Assembly: GCA_964023275.1 (NCBI GenBank)
Contig: OZ029917.1
Location: 29,278,005 to 29,342,004 of the forward strand
Direction of reading: 5' to 3'
From: Norana najaformis
Lineage: Eukaryota; Annelida; Clitellata; Crassiclitellata; Hormogastridae
Length of the DNA: 64,000 nt
In this document: positions 1-10,043 of the stretch, piece by piece
Layout of the letters: every line of letters starts with the position of its first letter
Numbering within the stretch: the first letter of the stretch is position 1
The notes under the pieces: generated by a model
What the model saw: the letters and a program-made list of their open reading frames with translations, nothing else
Told to the model about the DNA's origin: nothing
Databases searched by the model: none
Translations under genes and position numbers: made by a program

Positions 1-5
1 ATACG

Positions 6-248
6 ATGCAAAGCATGCCTCGAAGATCGCCTCCTCACACGAGACACAGCCGCCGAGGCCCCACTGATGTCAACTCCAATCGAGAAGATGGCAGCAACGG
101 ACGTTGCAAGTTCTGTGGTTGCGTCCACAAGCCATCAAGAGACGCATGTCCTGCATACGGACAGACCTGTCGCAGATGCGCTAAGCTTTATCATTTTGAA
201 TCGTTCTGCAAGGCGAAGGCAGGTAAGAGCAATGATCAGGTATGTTAA
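6..248 (+). pseudogene. gypsy pol N-terminus with two CCHC-like zinc knuckles
   Basis: An 80-residue open frame contains two adjacent cysteine/histidine clusters. The first begins CKFCGCVH; the second is a clean C-x2-C-x4-H-x4-C knuckle (CRRCAKLYHFESFC). Paired knuckles of this type bind nucleic acid. In many invertebrate Ty3/gypsy elements they stand directly before the protease, and a protease-like segment (LLDCGSTANLLP) does follow at about 335-385 in another frame after a frameshift. The canonical DTG/DSG active-site triplet reads DCG here, so the protease is probably inactive. This is a relic, not a working gene. Confidence 0.65.
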
Positions 249-1032
249 CTGCAGGACGAGGAACTGTTTATGCTGACTACCGCCGATCCTAAGCATATCC
301 ACTCGCAACTAAGCGTCGATAGATACAAAGTGAGATTTTTACTTGACTGCGGTTCGACAGCAAACCTCCTACCAAGATCTGTGGTAGAAGCCATCGACCG
401 TGCAGGCACTCGAATTTGACCCCCAACATCCAGGCTGTGCATGCTTGACAACAAGGAGCTACAAACATCAGGTATGATCACAGCCCCAGTCCAGCATCCG
501 AGGACTTTGCGCCAATTCGAACTAGAGTCTTATATCACGACGAGACATAAGCAGCCGATCCTTGGTCCAGAGGCTTGTCTTTGATTTGAATTGCTCAGTT
601 ATAAATGAAAATATTTGTGCAATTCACTCAAGTCCGTCACCATTCATGCACGGTGAAGTGGTGAGGCAGGACAGAGACTTGTTTGAAGGAATCGATGCAA
701 TGCCAGGTGAAGTTCACGGTGCGATGCCAGGTGAAGTTAACTTGGACGTCGACACAGCAAATGGATGCAAGGCAGAGGCGGAAATGGCTACAGAATTCGT
801 CGGTCGGCTCGAAAGCAACGTCCACCTCGACACCAGCAAGGAGATTCTGCCGGTCCAGATGCCATTACAACACCTTATTAACCAACTACAGGTAACGGAT
901 GCCTACAAAGGCATCATCTCGAAATGCAACATCTGCTCCCGCTAGCAGACAGAGTCTCAAAAGAAACCGGGTCATGAACTAACAACCAACGGGTCTCAAC
1001 TCGACCCAAGAAAGATCAAAGCCACTCGCCAG

Positions 1033-1437
1033 ATGCCGCCATCTACAGATCGTGCAGGGTCCACAGCATATTCAATGCATAAACTAGATGAATCGTATCG
1101 CTTTCTAGAGGAACTGCTGATGGTGTCTGATGAGGAACAGCATCAAGAATTGAAGATGGTCACTTCAGAGAGTACGATCAAAGAGATCAGTGAAGCTGCC
1201 CAAGCAGACGTACAGTACAGCATGCTGAAATGCCAAATAGCAGATGGATGGGCTTTGACCGCAGCAGAGGTGATTTGCAAAAGATCTCAATGGGCCAGTC
1301 AGAAAGAAACATTACAGCCTCACCAAGCCCACTCGCGTCCATCGGAGAACTACTTAACACTGGGCAACTATTTAACTGGAGACTTTGAAGTGGATAGACT
1401 GCTGCCATCAAAGCGGTGCCGACTGATCCTCCGTTGA
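1033..1437 (+). pseudogene. gypsy pol remnant (RNase H/integrase linker to C-terminus)
   Basis: A 134-codon open frame contains a leucine- and glutamate-rich stretch around ELKMVTSESTIKEIS, then LKCQIADGW. This resembles the linker of Ty3/gypsy polyproteins just upstream of the integrase zinc-binding domain. After ADGW the resemblance jumps to sequence normally near the integrase C-terminus, so the catalytic core has been deleted. Stop codons follow from 1435. The assignment is by pattern only and depends on the zinc-knuckle and LTR context. Confidence 0.5.
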
Positions 1438-1692
1438 AACTCCAAGCACGTCCGTTTCAAAGCGGAGTCGCATGGGAGAGGAGACACGATCGTTACCGCC
1501 ATCAGCACCAGCACCCGCACAAATGACCGCTCCGGATGCAGTCACCATACCATCTGCAAACACAGTAGGTCTAACCGTGATGCGATCGGGCCGTCATGTT
1601 ATAAAGCCAGCTCGTTATAGAGACTGATACAGTAGAACACAAGGGACTTTTATTATAGAGACTAAAAGACTGGAACACCAGGGACTTTTATG

Positions 1693-1723
1693 AGATTAGT
1701 AGATTAGATTAGATTAGATTAGG
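1693..1723 (+). repeat. GATTA/TAGAT simple repeat
   Basis: About six tandem copies of GATTA lie between the gypsy pol relic and its 3' LTR. Such pentamers are common at LINE 3' tails, but no LINE coding sequence is visible here. Confidence 0.7.
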
Positions 1724-1775
1724 CTTTCAGTAGACTTGAACGCTTATAGAATCACTTGGTGTACGGGAAAAGGGA

Positions 1776-2045
1776 TGTGACGTGATTGGCTCAGGGCGTC
1801 GACCAATCGCCGTTAGGGGCTGCAGCGAGCGTTAACTGACAGACACTTAAGCGTGCCCAGCACGGCAACTAAGAAAAGCAAGGACTCATGAACACTACTG
1901 ATAGAGAACACACTTGTGTAATGACACTATTAGGGTAGATATAATATATGATTACAAACGTCAAGATGTTGCGTTTATGAAGGTCGATACCTCAAGACAT
2001 CTTGTGTGAAAGCTTACTGAAATAAAGCACCAAAAAAATCAACAC
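1776..2045 (+). mobile_element. 3' LTR of the gypsy remnant
   Basis: A polypurine run (GGGAAAAGGGA, 1765-1775) is followed directly by TGTGACG, the usual start of an LTR. A polyadenylation signal AATAAA occurs at about 2021. The unit can be ended at the CA of AACACA near 2045, giving an LTR of about 270 bp in TG...CA form. No second copy lies in the window to confirm the ends, so the right end is approximate. Confidence 0.6.
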
Positions 2046-2300
2046 ATTATTGAATTAATGCGCCATATATTAAAATCGCCTGTAATCAGGAATTTACGAG
2101 GTGTACTGACAGTAGTGGAGAGGTGTGGCAAATTCTTTTAAGAAGACAGATGGAGGACTTGAAAACAAGGAGCAGGATGAAGAACAATACATAGTAAAGA
2201 TTCGTATTAGGAAGCTTAATGTGCATTGATTAATTAATTAATTGATGTGCATTTGAAAGAATGGAACAATAACCAGGTGAATCTAGAATGGCAGCAGGTT
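2046..2300. other. unannotated AT-rich stretch
   Basis: No gene, RNA or recognisable repeat is visible. A short TTAATTAATTAATT palindromic run lies near 2230. Confidence 0.5.
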
Positions 2301-3242
2301 TCTGGATGAGAAAGGCGATGTCCCCACCAGTCATGTTGGCAGAGGCTGATGATTTGGAGGGGTGAGGTGTACTGCGAAGATGGTAGACAGGAGGAATGCA
2401 GCCTTCATATTAACCAAAGTTTTGCACCAGGTTTCAAAAGCAAATATGTCAGGCAGGTTGAAGATGGAGCAATGATCAGCAGGTGTATCAAAAGAGGAAG
2501 AGTATCATGGACAGCACAAAGAGATATAGGGAGATATCAGGTAGACTACATCTTGGTAAGACATATACACAGGACAGTGGGGGTTACTCAGGTGCTGATG
2601 CTGATACGGACCTCAATCTGGTCGTGATGTCTGTATCACTCACCCTGAAGAATGTGAAACATAAGAACAGGAAGAGACATTGGGACATAGAATAACTCAA
2701 AACGTTTGGACAGGAATTTGTATATGTAGTGGACCAACGGATTGTGGATGAGAGGAAGGGAACAGTGAATGAAAAGTGAGAACAAATGAAGAATGTTATT
2801 ACAACTGAGGCGAAGCAACTAGTGGGATACAACAATAGGCTACAACCAAAGAAATCATGGGTTACAGATGAAATGTTAAAGAAAATGGAGGAGAGAAGGA
2901 AAGTAAAGCATCAAAGCACTGAACAGGGATTACAGGACAATAAGCCTCGTACCACATGCATCAAAGATTATGTTGAAAATATTAACTCAAATGATGGAAA
3001 GCAAAGCAGAAGCTATACAAGTTATAGGAGATGATCAATTTGGATTTAGAAGAGGAAGGGGATAAAGAGATGCAACTGGAGTCCTAAGAACACTAGGGAA
3101 GAGATGTTTACAACATGGGAAAGATCTGTGTATCTGCTGTGTGGATTATGAAAATGTCTTTGACAGAGTAAACTGCTGCAAACTCATGACATTACTCAAA
3201 AAGATTGGAGTAGATTGGGGGGATAGATGATTAATAAGGAAC

Positions 3243-3596
3243 TTGTACATGGACAAGTCAGTGGTAGTGAGAGTACAGGGAATGAACTCACAAGGAATAG
3301 GAAGAGGAGTCAGGCCCACTATCACCTTACTGTTCAACATGTACATACAGATGCTGGTCACAGAAGTGCTGGAGAATATAGATGATGACGGAGTCAAGGT
3401 TGGGGGAAATCTGGTAAATGCCATATGTTTTGCAGATGACCAGGCAATGGTAGCAGGTACCAATCCTGGACTACAAAGAATAATAGATGAGCTCAAAAAA
3501 ATCAGAAGAATATGGTATGAAGATAAACAGAAAAAAACAAAGGCGATGAAATTGAAAAATTTAATAAATACGAAGGAAAAGAATAACTTTTTGTAG
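3243..3596 (+). pseudogene. LINE reverse transcriptase fragment (palm)
   Basis: A 117-codon frame carries the RT palm segment with a conserved FADD catalytic motif (CFADDQAMVAGTNPG). The equivalent region of the family B LINE at 53.8-54.1 kb reads RFADDQAMIAGSQEG. The GRGVRQGCPLSP motif of the intact relative is altered here to GRGVRPTIT, so the fold would be damaged. The frame is closed by drift at both ends. Confidence 0.7.
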
Positions 3597-3934
3597 TCGA
3601 TGATACAAAAATTCCTGTCCAAACTTTCTGAGTTAAAATACACCAGTTTAATTATGTTGAAGGTTTAATATCAGATGACTGCAGATGCAGTACCGAAATC
3701 AAAAGAATAGCAATGTGAAAAGAAGCATTCTGGAAGAGAGGAGAACTTCTGAGAGGAAGGCTGAATATGGATCTAAAGAAAAGAATGGTGAAAAGCCTCA
3801 TATTGAATGTAACACTGTATGGTTCTGAGACATGGACTATTGGAAAGGCAGAAACTGAGAAACTCGAGGCATTTGAAATGTGGATATAGAGAAGACTGGC
3901 CAAAATCAGCTGGAAGGATTATAAAACAAAAGAG

Positions 3935-4180
3935 GTGTTGCACTTGGTAAGGGAAGAAAGGACACTGGTCAATACAATAAGGAGGAGACAAATAAAGTGG
4001 ACTGGTCATATACTACAAGGAAATTCTCTCCTGAGGACAGTGAATGAAGAAAGAACTGAGGGAAAGAAAGTTCCAGGAAGACCAAGGAATATGCTGTTGG
4101 ACTGGATGATGGATAAAGAAGATGGGGCTACAGAAAAGTTAACGGAAGGGCACAGAACAGAGAAGAATGGCATCATTGGT
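3935..4180 (+). pseudogene. LINE C-terminal domain fragment
   Basis: This fragment matches the C-terminal part of the family B LINE that follows RT. The pattern IRRRQIKWTGHIL...GRPRNMLLDWMM corresponds to [13 protein letters not shown]...[12 protein letters not shown] at 57.17-57.30 kb. The match shows that the segment at 57.15-57.40 kb is the displaced end of LINE B. Confidence 0.7.
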
Positions 4181-4466
4181 TTTTTGGACCAGGTCTTCTT
4201 CCTTTATCCCAATACCGACGAGTGTGCAGTAGAGTGCACTATGTGGGTCACGACGAATGTGCAGTAAAGTGCACTGGCTGTGTGCTGTTAGCTAGACGGC
4301 TCTTGGCCTACCGCAGACGTTATATTTTTTAAACCTGACCTCATTTAGGTCAAGAAAATATAATTAAGCACCGAAATAAGTGGAAGATATTTTTAGAATT
4401 GGGTTATAAATATGAAAATCAATCAATCGAATTGGACATTTAAATCACGAATTTAAATAACTCAAG

Positions 4467-5430
4467 ATGGCGGCGTGTTGTTGTTGTGGTCTTACTGACA
4501 ACGAAATTTGGCAAATTCTTGATGAATTTGCATCAGATGATGACAGTTTTGACTCATCTGACAATAAAAACCTGTTTGGTGCATCCAGTGAGGAAGATAA
4601 AATGGCTTTGGCTGAAGAACAATCTGACATCGACTCCGCTTTCAGACGGCATCCAGTACACGCTGTCGGACTGTCAAACTGGGTCAGGCTGATGACTTGG
4701 GCGATATAGATTGGACTGACAGGTATAAGATTTTCCAGTTTCACCCATAACTGTTCCATTTACAGACGTCTGTGGTGGACCAGCCCATGTTGCACCATTT
4801 TTGAACGTTTTCTAACCTTTTAGATAACAGTTTTTTGATGTGCTAGCTGGAAAAACCAACCTGTTTGCTGAGCAGAATAGGTTAGGTGCACAGCAGGCAG
4901 GTAAAATCCACATAAGAAAATGCAACCCTACTTCTTCTTTAGAGACGTGTGCATTTGTCAGCACCAACATCGTGATGGGCTTCAAGATGCAACCATGGCT
5001 GTATGCCTAGTGGTCAACCGATACTTTGCTCACTGATCTCTGGATTTCAGGGACCATGATAATGGATCGGTTCGTGGCCTTGAGCTGGTACCTTTATTTG
5101 GCTGACAGTACCCAAGCTTCTGTAAGGAATGCTTCCAATTATGATCCATTGTATAAAGTTCATCCTCTGGTAGATCACCTCAATTCTAGATTTTCAGAGT
5201 TTTGCAAGCCAGGGAAGAATCTGAGCATTGATGAGTCAATAGTTGGGTTCAATTCTAACAGTATTTTTCCAAAAAGCAACCAAATGGGAATTCAAAATTT
5301 GGACCATTGCTGAGTCAGAAAATGGATACCCTGTTCCAAGAAGACACAGCATGAATGTGAAACATGCAAAGTTGCTTTGTGAAAAGTTGGATGCTTCCAT
5401 GTTTACCACGAGCAAAATCAGATAGCGGTT
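4467..5430 (+). pseudogene. piggyBac-type transposase, N-terminal half, broken
   Basis: The first frame (4467-4709) is an acidic N-terminus with DNEIWQILDEFASDDD, typical of piggyBac transposases. Conserved core sequence resumes from about 4940: STNIVMGFKMQPW, then RFVALSWYLYLAD, YDPLYKVHPLVDHLN and LSIDESIVGF. The Asp in SIDES corresponds to the first catalytic Asp of the DDE/D domain. After a frameshift, WEFKIWTIAES continues the core to about 5330. The second and third catalytic Asp and the Cys-rich C-terminus are absent, so the gene is dead. Stops interrupt the frame at about 5010, 5310 and 5424. Confidence 0.7.
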
Positions 5431-5734
5431 CCACAAGCCAGTGCTGAGTAAATAAGTAAGTGCCGGTGGGGTGTGAGGAAGGTAAACAGTATACCACATC
5501 AAAATAACTGTTCAAATTTCCATTCTAAATTGTCCTCCTAGAACGGCTCTTTTCAGAGTCACCAAATATTTGAAAAGGAAACAAACATCAGCATGTTTGC
5601 TTCTTCATGTGCCTGGGTTGTTGTAATGTTTCTGCTGTTGCCCTGTTGTTGTGCATGTTGCAGTGTTGTTGATGTTATGGTTGTATTGCTGTGCATGTGT
5701 TTGGGAGGTGGTAGAGTGGGTAAGCACCTTTGAG

Positions 5735-6590
5735 TTCCCCAAACTTTTGTTTAAAAAACTGGACAGAAGGATTGAAAAAGGAGATAAAATGCTAAAGAAT
5801 GATGTTAACCTCAAGTCTGTATGTCAACAAATGACCAAGATTAGATAAGTTAAAAAATTTTTACCTTTTTGATGCTTTCTTATTTTTCCTTTGATTTTCA
5901 CGACTTTGGCCTACACACTAAAAATGTTGTATCTCCTTCACTTATGAAAATATTTTCAACATTTCTGCTGGGTTTTGTATGGTATTGATTTCTGCACAGT
6001 TTTTGTGCTGACACTACATATGTTGTCACTGAAAAAATTTCTTCCATAGGGTCTTGAACATTAAGAAAGTAAAATAATGGGGTGGTACAGTTTTTGGGCA
6101 AATTTGGGTACCCCAAAAACTAGACAGATGGATGGGAAGAGGAGATAAAATGGTAAAGAGTGATGTTAACCACATGTCCATATAATCAAAATTGACCAAG
6201 ATATGATAAGTTTAGAATTTATTACATTTCAGGCATTTTCTTCTATTTCTGTCAATTTTTACAACTATGTTCTGCATACTAAAAATATTGTATCTCCTTC
6301 ATTTATGAAAATATTTTCAAAATTTCTTTTGGGTTTTGCCTGGTATTGATTTCTGCACAGTGTTTTTGCTGACAATAGATACGTTGTCACTGAAAATGTT
6401 TTTATATAGGGGGTTGAACATGAAAAAAGTAAAAACATGGGATGGGGTAGTTTTGGGGCAAATTTGGGTACCCCAAAAATTTTTGTACCAAAATTAGACA
6501 GATGGATGGAAAGAGGATATAAAATGATAAAGAATGATGTTAACCTTATGTCTGTAGGTCAAGAACTTACCGAGTTATCACCAGTTGAAA
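5735..6590 (+). repeat. ~360-bp tandem repeat (about 2.3 copies)
   Basis: The landmark GATAAAATGNTAAAGANTGATGTTAAC recurs near 5783, 6143 and 6515, and GGGTTTTG with TTTCTGCACAGT recurs near 5969 and 6330. Each unit includes a conserved (A/T)GACAGATGGATG segment and TTGTATCTCCTTCA. Units are about 85-90% alike by eye. Diverged copies occur at 63.29-64.00 kb in the same orientation. Confidence 0.8.
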
Positions 6591-6689
6591 TCTATTTAAT
6601 TGATAGGGCATTTTACGGTAAAATCGCTCGTCGTCAGGGCCTAAGAGGAAAAAATTCTCTCGTCGGTTAAGGGTTATCCGTTCTCCAGT

Positions 6690-6830
6690 TCCTCTTCTTC
6701 TTCTCTCTTTCAGCAGGTGTGTGCTGAGGATGAGGTTTGAATAAGATGTCTCCATTTAGTTCTGTCTCTATTTGTGTTAACAGCAGTTCTCATGTCTAAG
6801 TCTTGTGCTTTTTTCGTCTTTCACATTTTA
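6690..6830 (-). mobile_element. 3' end of RTE-like LINE, family A
   Basis: Read on the minus strand, this corresponds to the last codons and 3' end of the LINE ending at about 59.0 kb, and to the copy at 43.58-43.92 kb. The shared features are the AGAGAGAAGAAGAAGAGG purine run and the preceding C-terminal codons. It is strongly 5'-truncated. Confidence 0.55.
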
Positions 6831-7279
6831 GACAGATTAAACAGAATAAATATGTTTGACAGAAAATATAAGTTGCCAACAAAGAAACCAACTGATCCCA
6901 GTGTCCTGTAATATGCACTGTAACTCCTAAAAGGTTTACAAGTTAACAGTGAACTTTGTAATCAAGCATATAATTTGCAGCATAAACCAAAGTGGCAAAC
7001 CAACTGCCTTCCACAAATCTGCTAAATACTATAGATTTCCATCTATATGTCTGTGTGCTTGCATGGCCTTGGAAACCCAGAAGCCCAAAATCCATAAAGA
7101 TACACCCAAAAGTGTTCAGGAAGCAAAATCTTCATTGTCCCAAGTAATCTAATTTCCACCAGTTAATCATACATTAAACATAAACCAGCTAGTATTGAAT
7201 AATAAGAAAGTTTATAGTTTTATACCCTACCCAAGATATTTAGAAGTGACAATACAGACTTGAAGGATTAAAGACTTAC

Positions 7280-7479
7280 GCTGATAAGGTATTCCACTGT
7301 TTCAGTCTGTTTACTTATAACAGCAATGACAACAGCTGTTGCATTTCTGAAAGCTGGATTTGTAGCCTCTAGATCAGCACCCTGACTGAGCAAAAATTCC
7401 ATCATTCTTCTGTTACCCCATCTGCATGCCTCTCCCAAAGGTGACCTTCCACCAGGCCCAATTTTGTTGATGTCTGCTC
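7280..7479 (-). CDS. ankyrin-repeat host gene, exon d (last visible exon)
   Basis: On the minus strand an acceptor (TTAAATTGCAG) is followed by 200 bp of open reading and a strong donor (AGC|GTAAGT). The translation contains an ankyrin repeat: GADINKIGPGGRSPLGEACR, then WGNRRMMEFLLSQGADLEA and further repeat-like sequence ending VEYLIS. The exon begins with two bases completing a Gly codon, matching the single base left by the exon ending at 23738 (KK-G|), and it ends in phase 0. Ankyrin repeats are protein-binding helix-turn-helix units. The gene must continue left of the window or in exons I could not see. The intron separating it from exon c is 16.3 kb and holds the Polinton. Confidence 0.85.
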
Positions 7480-7499
7480 CTGCAATTTAATTAAAACAT

Positions 7500-9200
7500 T
7501 AGCTTTAAAAAATTCTGTATTTATCCAATGCACAGTTCATCAAGCTTATTGGGTAAATCAGTTGTGCCAAAATAATGGTTAAAATTGACGGCTTTCTTGT
7601 CCTAGCTACATAGTTTAATGTTTAATAGTTTAATGAAGTTTAATGCAGGGTTTTTTGCCGCTCCTTTGTCTAGTGGCACACTCTTTCGAGAGTAGCATAG
7701 TCCATAACACAATGCTGAGCAATTCTGTCACAGGCTGTCCTTCAGGTCATATGAAGCCCAAAATTCTGAGATGATAGAGTCTTCTCCATGACCCCAGATC
7801 ACATGATTTTGGTCGACCATGCCCAAAAGGAACTCTGATTGTCCTCTTCTTATGAAGCTCTTATGATACATCCATGAAAGCAGAGTTATACACTTCTGGA
7901 CCATGGTAGAGACTTTATCTTATATTATCTCACCTAATAACTTCTATAGCGCCGGTTTCATAATGTAACCAATAAAGTCACAATCACAGTGACAGAAATT
8001 AAAACACAAAGAAAAAGGAGCAGAAAATTAAATAAAGTGACCAAAAGAGAAAAGAACAGTTCTTCAGCAGTGTCACATGACAACATGGGCGACTCACAAA
8101 GGCAGATAACTAAAAGTATGCCAGCCATGTTATTGTGGGCCTAAATCTGTAAATTAAGAGAATGTGAAAGGGGCTTGCTGCGCCCATCTAAGTCATAAAG
8201 CACAGAAAGTACAGATCAGCCTATAGCAAGCGAGCAAATGGCACGCAAATCAACACGAAGAAATAAATAATTAAAACTTATCTCAGAAGCAAAAGAAAAA
8301 ATAAACTAGCTGAAAAATAATTTTTAAAAATAGCTGAAAAATAATTTTTTTACCAGAATTGATAATTTAACTGCAACATTTAAAAAAATTGATGAAAAAT
8401 ACAAGAATTTAAAATCAACATATCCTGCAGACTGTCTCCCTGCATATATTTCAAGTACCTCTGGTAGGAAAGGTAATATGGAAATAACTGGCTACATCAT
8501 TAACAAGACCATGATGCTTAGGAGATGGCAAAATTCCTGTTCCTATGAAGCTGGAAGCAACTAGCACAAAGCAGTGTTACATATTAACAGAAAAAAAATG
8601 GCAAAAGTTCATTCAGTCCTTCGTAAGAAACAGTCTAGCTCAAATAACTTTCCATTGGAGGAAAGGATAGCAGGGGCAAGCTTTCAGTTGAGTGATGGAC
8701 TGAGTCAGCCATCTGATGTATGAACTCTAGATAGTTCATGACTATGAATGATGGTTGTACAGAGCTTCTTGTTGAAGTAGAGTGGCTGAGGATGCTGGAG
8801 AACAATGACCATAGTCCTCAAGAGTTGTCTTTGTCCCGTTTGATCACCTTCTACCAGTAAAGCACTTCATTTACCCTGAACATGCCATTCATTTGTTGTA
8901 TGCACTGGATCCCGACAGCACAGTTCTCAGCATTGCACATTAACCCAAAGTGTTGCTCAAGTTGTCTGACCTCCTGACAAAGATTACGACAAGCTCCAAT
9001 GAACCACGGGGTTAGAGATTTCTTATGGGCCATCACAGTACTGGATGGCAGAAGACCGTCAATTAGGGTTTACATTTAAGACTTGTAGACAGTAAAGAGT
9101 TTTAAGAGGAATGCCTTCTGTAGTCAACAGGTCTTTATGGAGTGAACCATTCAACAGGCCAGCTTGAAAGCCCTTTTGGTTCAAGTTATATGGTGGTTCA
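7500..9200. other. intronic, largely unrecognised
   Basis: The segment around 7935-7965 reads, on the minus strand, like the 3' end of an L2/CR1-like element (GGCGCTATAGAAGTTATTAG). A weaker similar segment lies near 40.08-40.13 kb. The rest is AT-rich. A short minus-strand frame at 8851-9036 has no recognisable domain. No exon with both splice sites and a useful frame was found. Confidence 0.4.
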
Positions 9201-9206
9201 ATGACA

Positions 9207-9325
9207 CTTGATCATGCAACATATGATCGCGCAATATTTGATCACAAGTCATTTGATTACACAATGTTTGATCAAGCAGCATTTGATTATGTGATGTTTG
9301 ATCACAGAGCATTTAGTGTACTGAC
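9207..9325 (+). repeat. 15-bp periodic repeat, TTTGATCA core
   Basis: Seven to eight imperfect 15-bp units with the core ATTTGATCANNNAGC follow one another: TGATCATGCAACATA, TGATCGCGCAATATT, TGATCACAAGTCATT and so on. Because 15 is divisible by three, the array is open in one frame and gives a Phe-Asp-His/Tyr periodic peptide, which I regard as a by-product. Related units in opposite orientation lie at about 22.08-22.15 kb, on the other side of the Polinton. Confidence 0.75.
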
Positions 9326-9472
9326 AACTGATGACTTAATGCAGCAACAAATTATGAAACAATCAAAAACAACAGTAGCAGCAAACCAAAATTTTATTAC
9401 AAATTAAGCCAACTATTAGCAAAATAATGAATTTAAGCAATGGCTGAAAGGTTCTAAATAATATTATATAAG

Positions 9473-9478
9473 TTTAGT
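9473..9478. repeat. left target-site duplication of the Polinton
   Basis: TTTAGT abuts the left terminal repeat. It matches ATTAGT at the right end at five of six positions. Confidence 0.65.
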
Positions 9479-10043
9479 AGATGTAAAATAGGGGTTTTGA
9501 TCCACTTGACCTTTTGGCACTTTGACTGAGTAAGCCTCCAACAATCCCACAAAGACTTCCATGGGTGTTTTTTTCTCAGTTTTCATGTACTTAACCCCAT
9601 CTCGTCCAGAAAGCCTTCCACAGAATAATTTGTAGTAACCTCCATAGACCCCAAGAAGGCTTCGGCAGAAAATTATGCTGTTTGAGCACAGTTTTTTTGC
9701 ACAAATAATCCACCCATATAAGCCTCCTTTCCACGAACTGGAAAAATGGATTTGTCAAAAATGAATGTTTTTTTTCAAAAAAACAACCTTCAACAGAAAA
9801 TTTTGTAGTAACCTCCTTTCAACCCATAAAGGCTTAGAGGAACCGAATTTTTCCAATTTAGAGAATAATTTTGGTAGTGAGTATGAAAAAATTCTTGACG
9901 AAAATTTGATTATTAGAAAAAAATTCTTCAACGAATTTTTTAAAAATCTTATTATAAGAAAAAAATCTTTTATGAAATTCTATTTAGAGGTACGATAACT
10001 TAGTGATTGTAAGAAAAAATCTTTGACAAACTTTTGAAAATCT
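9479..10043 (+). repeat. Polinton left terminal inverted repeat
   Basis: This roughly 0.55-kb repeat pairs with the inverse of 20575-21097. The outer 60 bp are almost identical. Further in, recognisable shared blocks include AGGCTTTCTGGACGAGATGG (inverse) and TGTTTGAGCACA, and the inner part degrades into A-rich TTATAAGAAAAAA runs. The inner limit is approximate. Confidence 0.85.

Larger units (their letters stand above)
1..1640 (+). mobile_element. Ty3/gypsy retrotransposon internal region, heavily deleted
   Basis: This is the interior of an LTR retrotransposon, cut by the left window edge. Reading along the plus strand, separate short frames show zinc knuckles (88-230), an aspartic-protease-like segment (about 320-540), a few pre-RT residues (about 640-870), a segment like the linker between RNase H and integrase (1078-1250), and a basic C-terminal tail ending near 1620. 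The core of reverse transcriptase, RNase H and the integrase catalytic domain are missing, so several internal deletions have joined distant parts of pol. Frameshifts and stops separate all remaining pieces. The LTR at 1776-2045 closes the element on its 3' side; the 5' LTR would lie left of the window. The superfamily call rests on the order of domains and is fairly secure. Confidence 0.7.
2330..4190 (+). mobile_element. RTE-like LINE, family B copy, decayed
   Basis: This is a degenerate relative of the better preserved LINE at 51.5-54.5 kb. Matching pieces run in the same order: endonuclease C-terminus (about 2480-2640, including GADADTDLN), a linker (2850-2930, MLKKMEERRKVKHQST), reverse transcriptase with FGFRRGRG at 3040, DYENVFDRVN at 3147 and CFADDQAMVAG at 3427, then the C-terminal domain from 3700 to 4170 with RRRQIKWTGHILQGN near 3983. 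The N-terminal half of the endonuclease and part of the RT fingers are missing, and many stops and frameshifts are present. It lies just beyond the last host exon visible, on the strand opposite to the host gene. Confidence 0.75.
4330..6600 (+). mobile_element. piggyBac transposon remnant with internal tandem repeats
   Basis: A piggyBac-type transposase relic (4467 to about 5430) is followed by two to three copies of a ~360-bp repeat. The leader (4340-4466), the acidic N-terminus and the tandem repeat all recur at 62.9-64.0 kb. This suggests one non-autonomous family rather than chance neighbours. TTAA target sites and terminal repeats could not be fixed by eye, so both outer limits are estimates. 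Confidence 0.55.

Noticed and set aside
3146-3643. 165-codon minus-strand ORF
   Set aside because: It is the antisense shadow of the LINE reverse transcriptase on the plus strand.
9201-9407. 68-codon ORF with Phe-Asp-His periodicity as a real peptide gene
   Set aside because: The periodicity follows from a 15-bp DNA repeat and no splice or start context supports translation.
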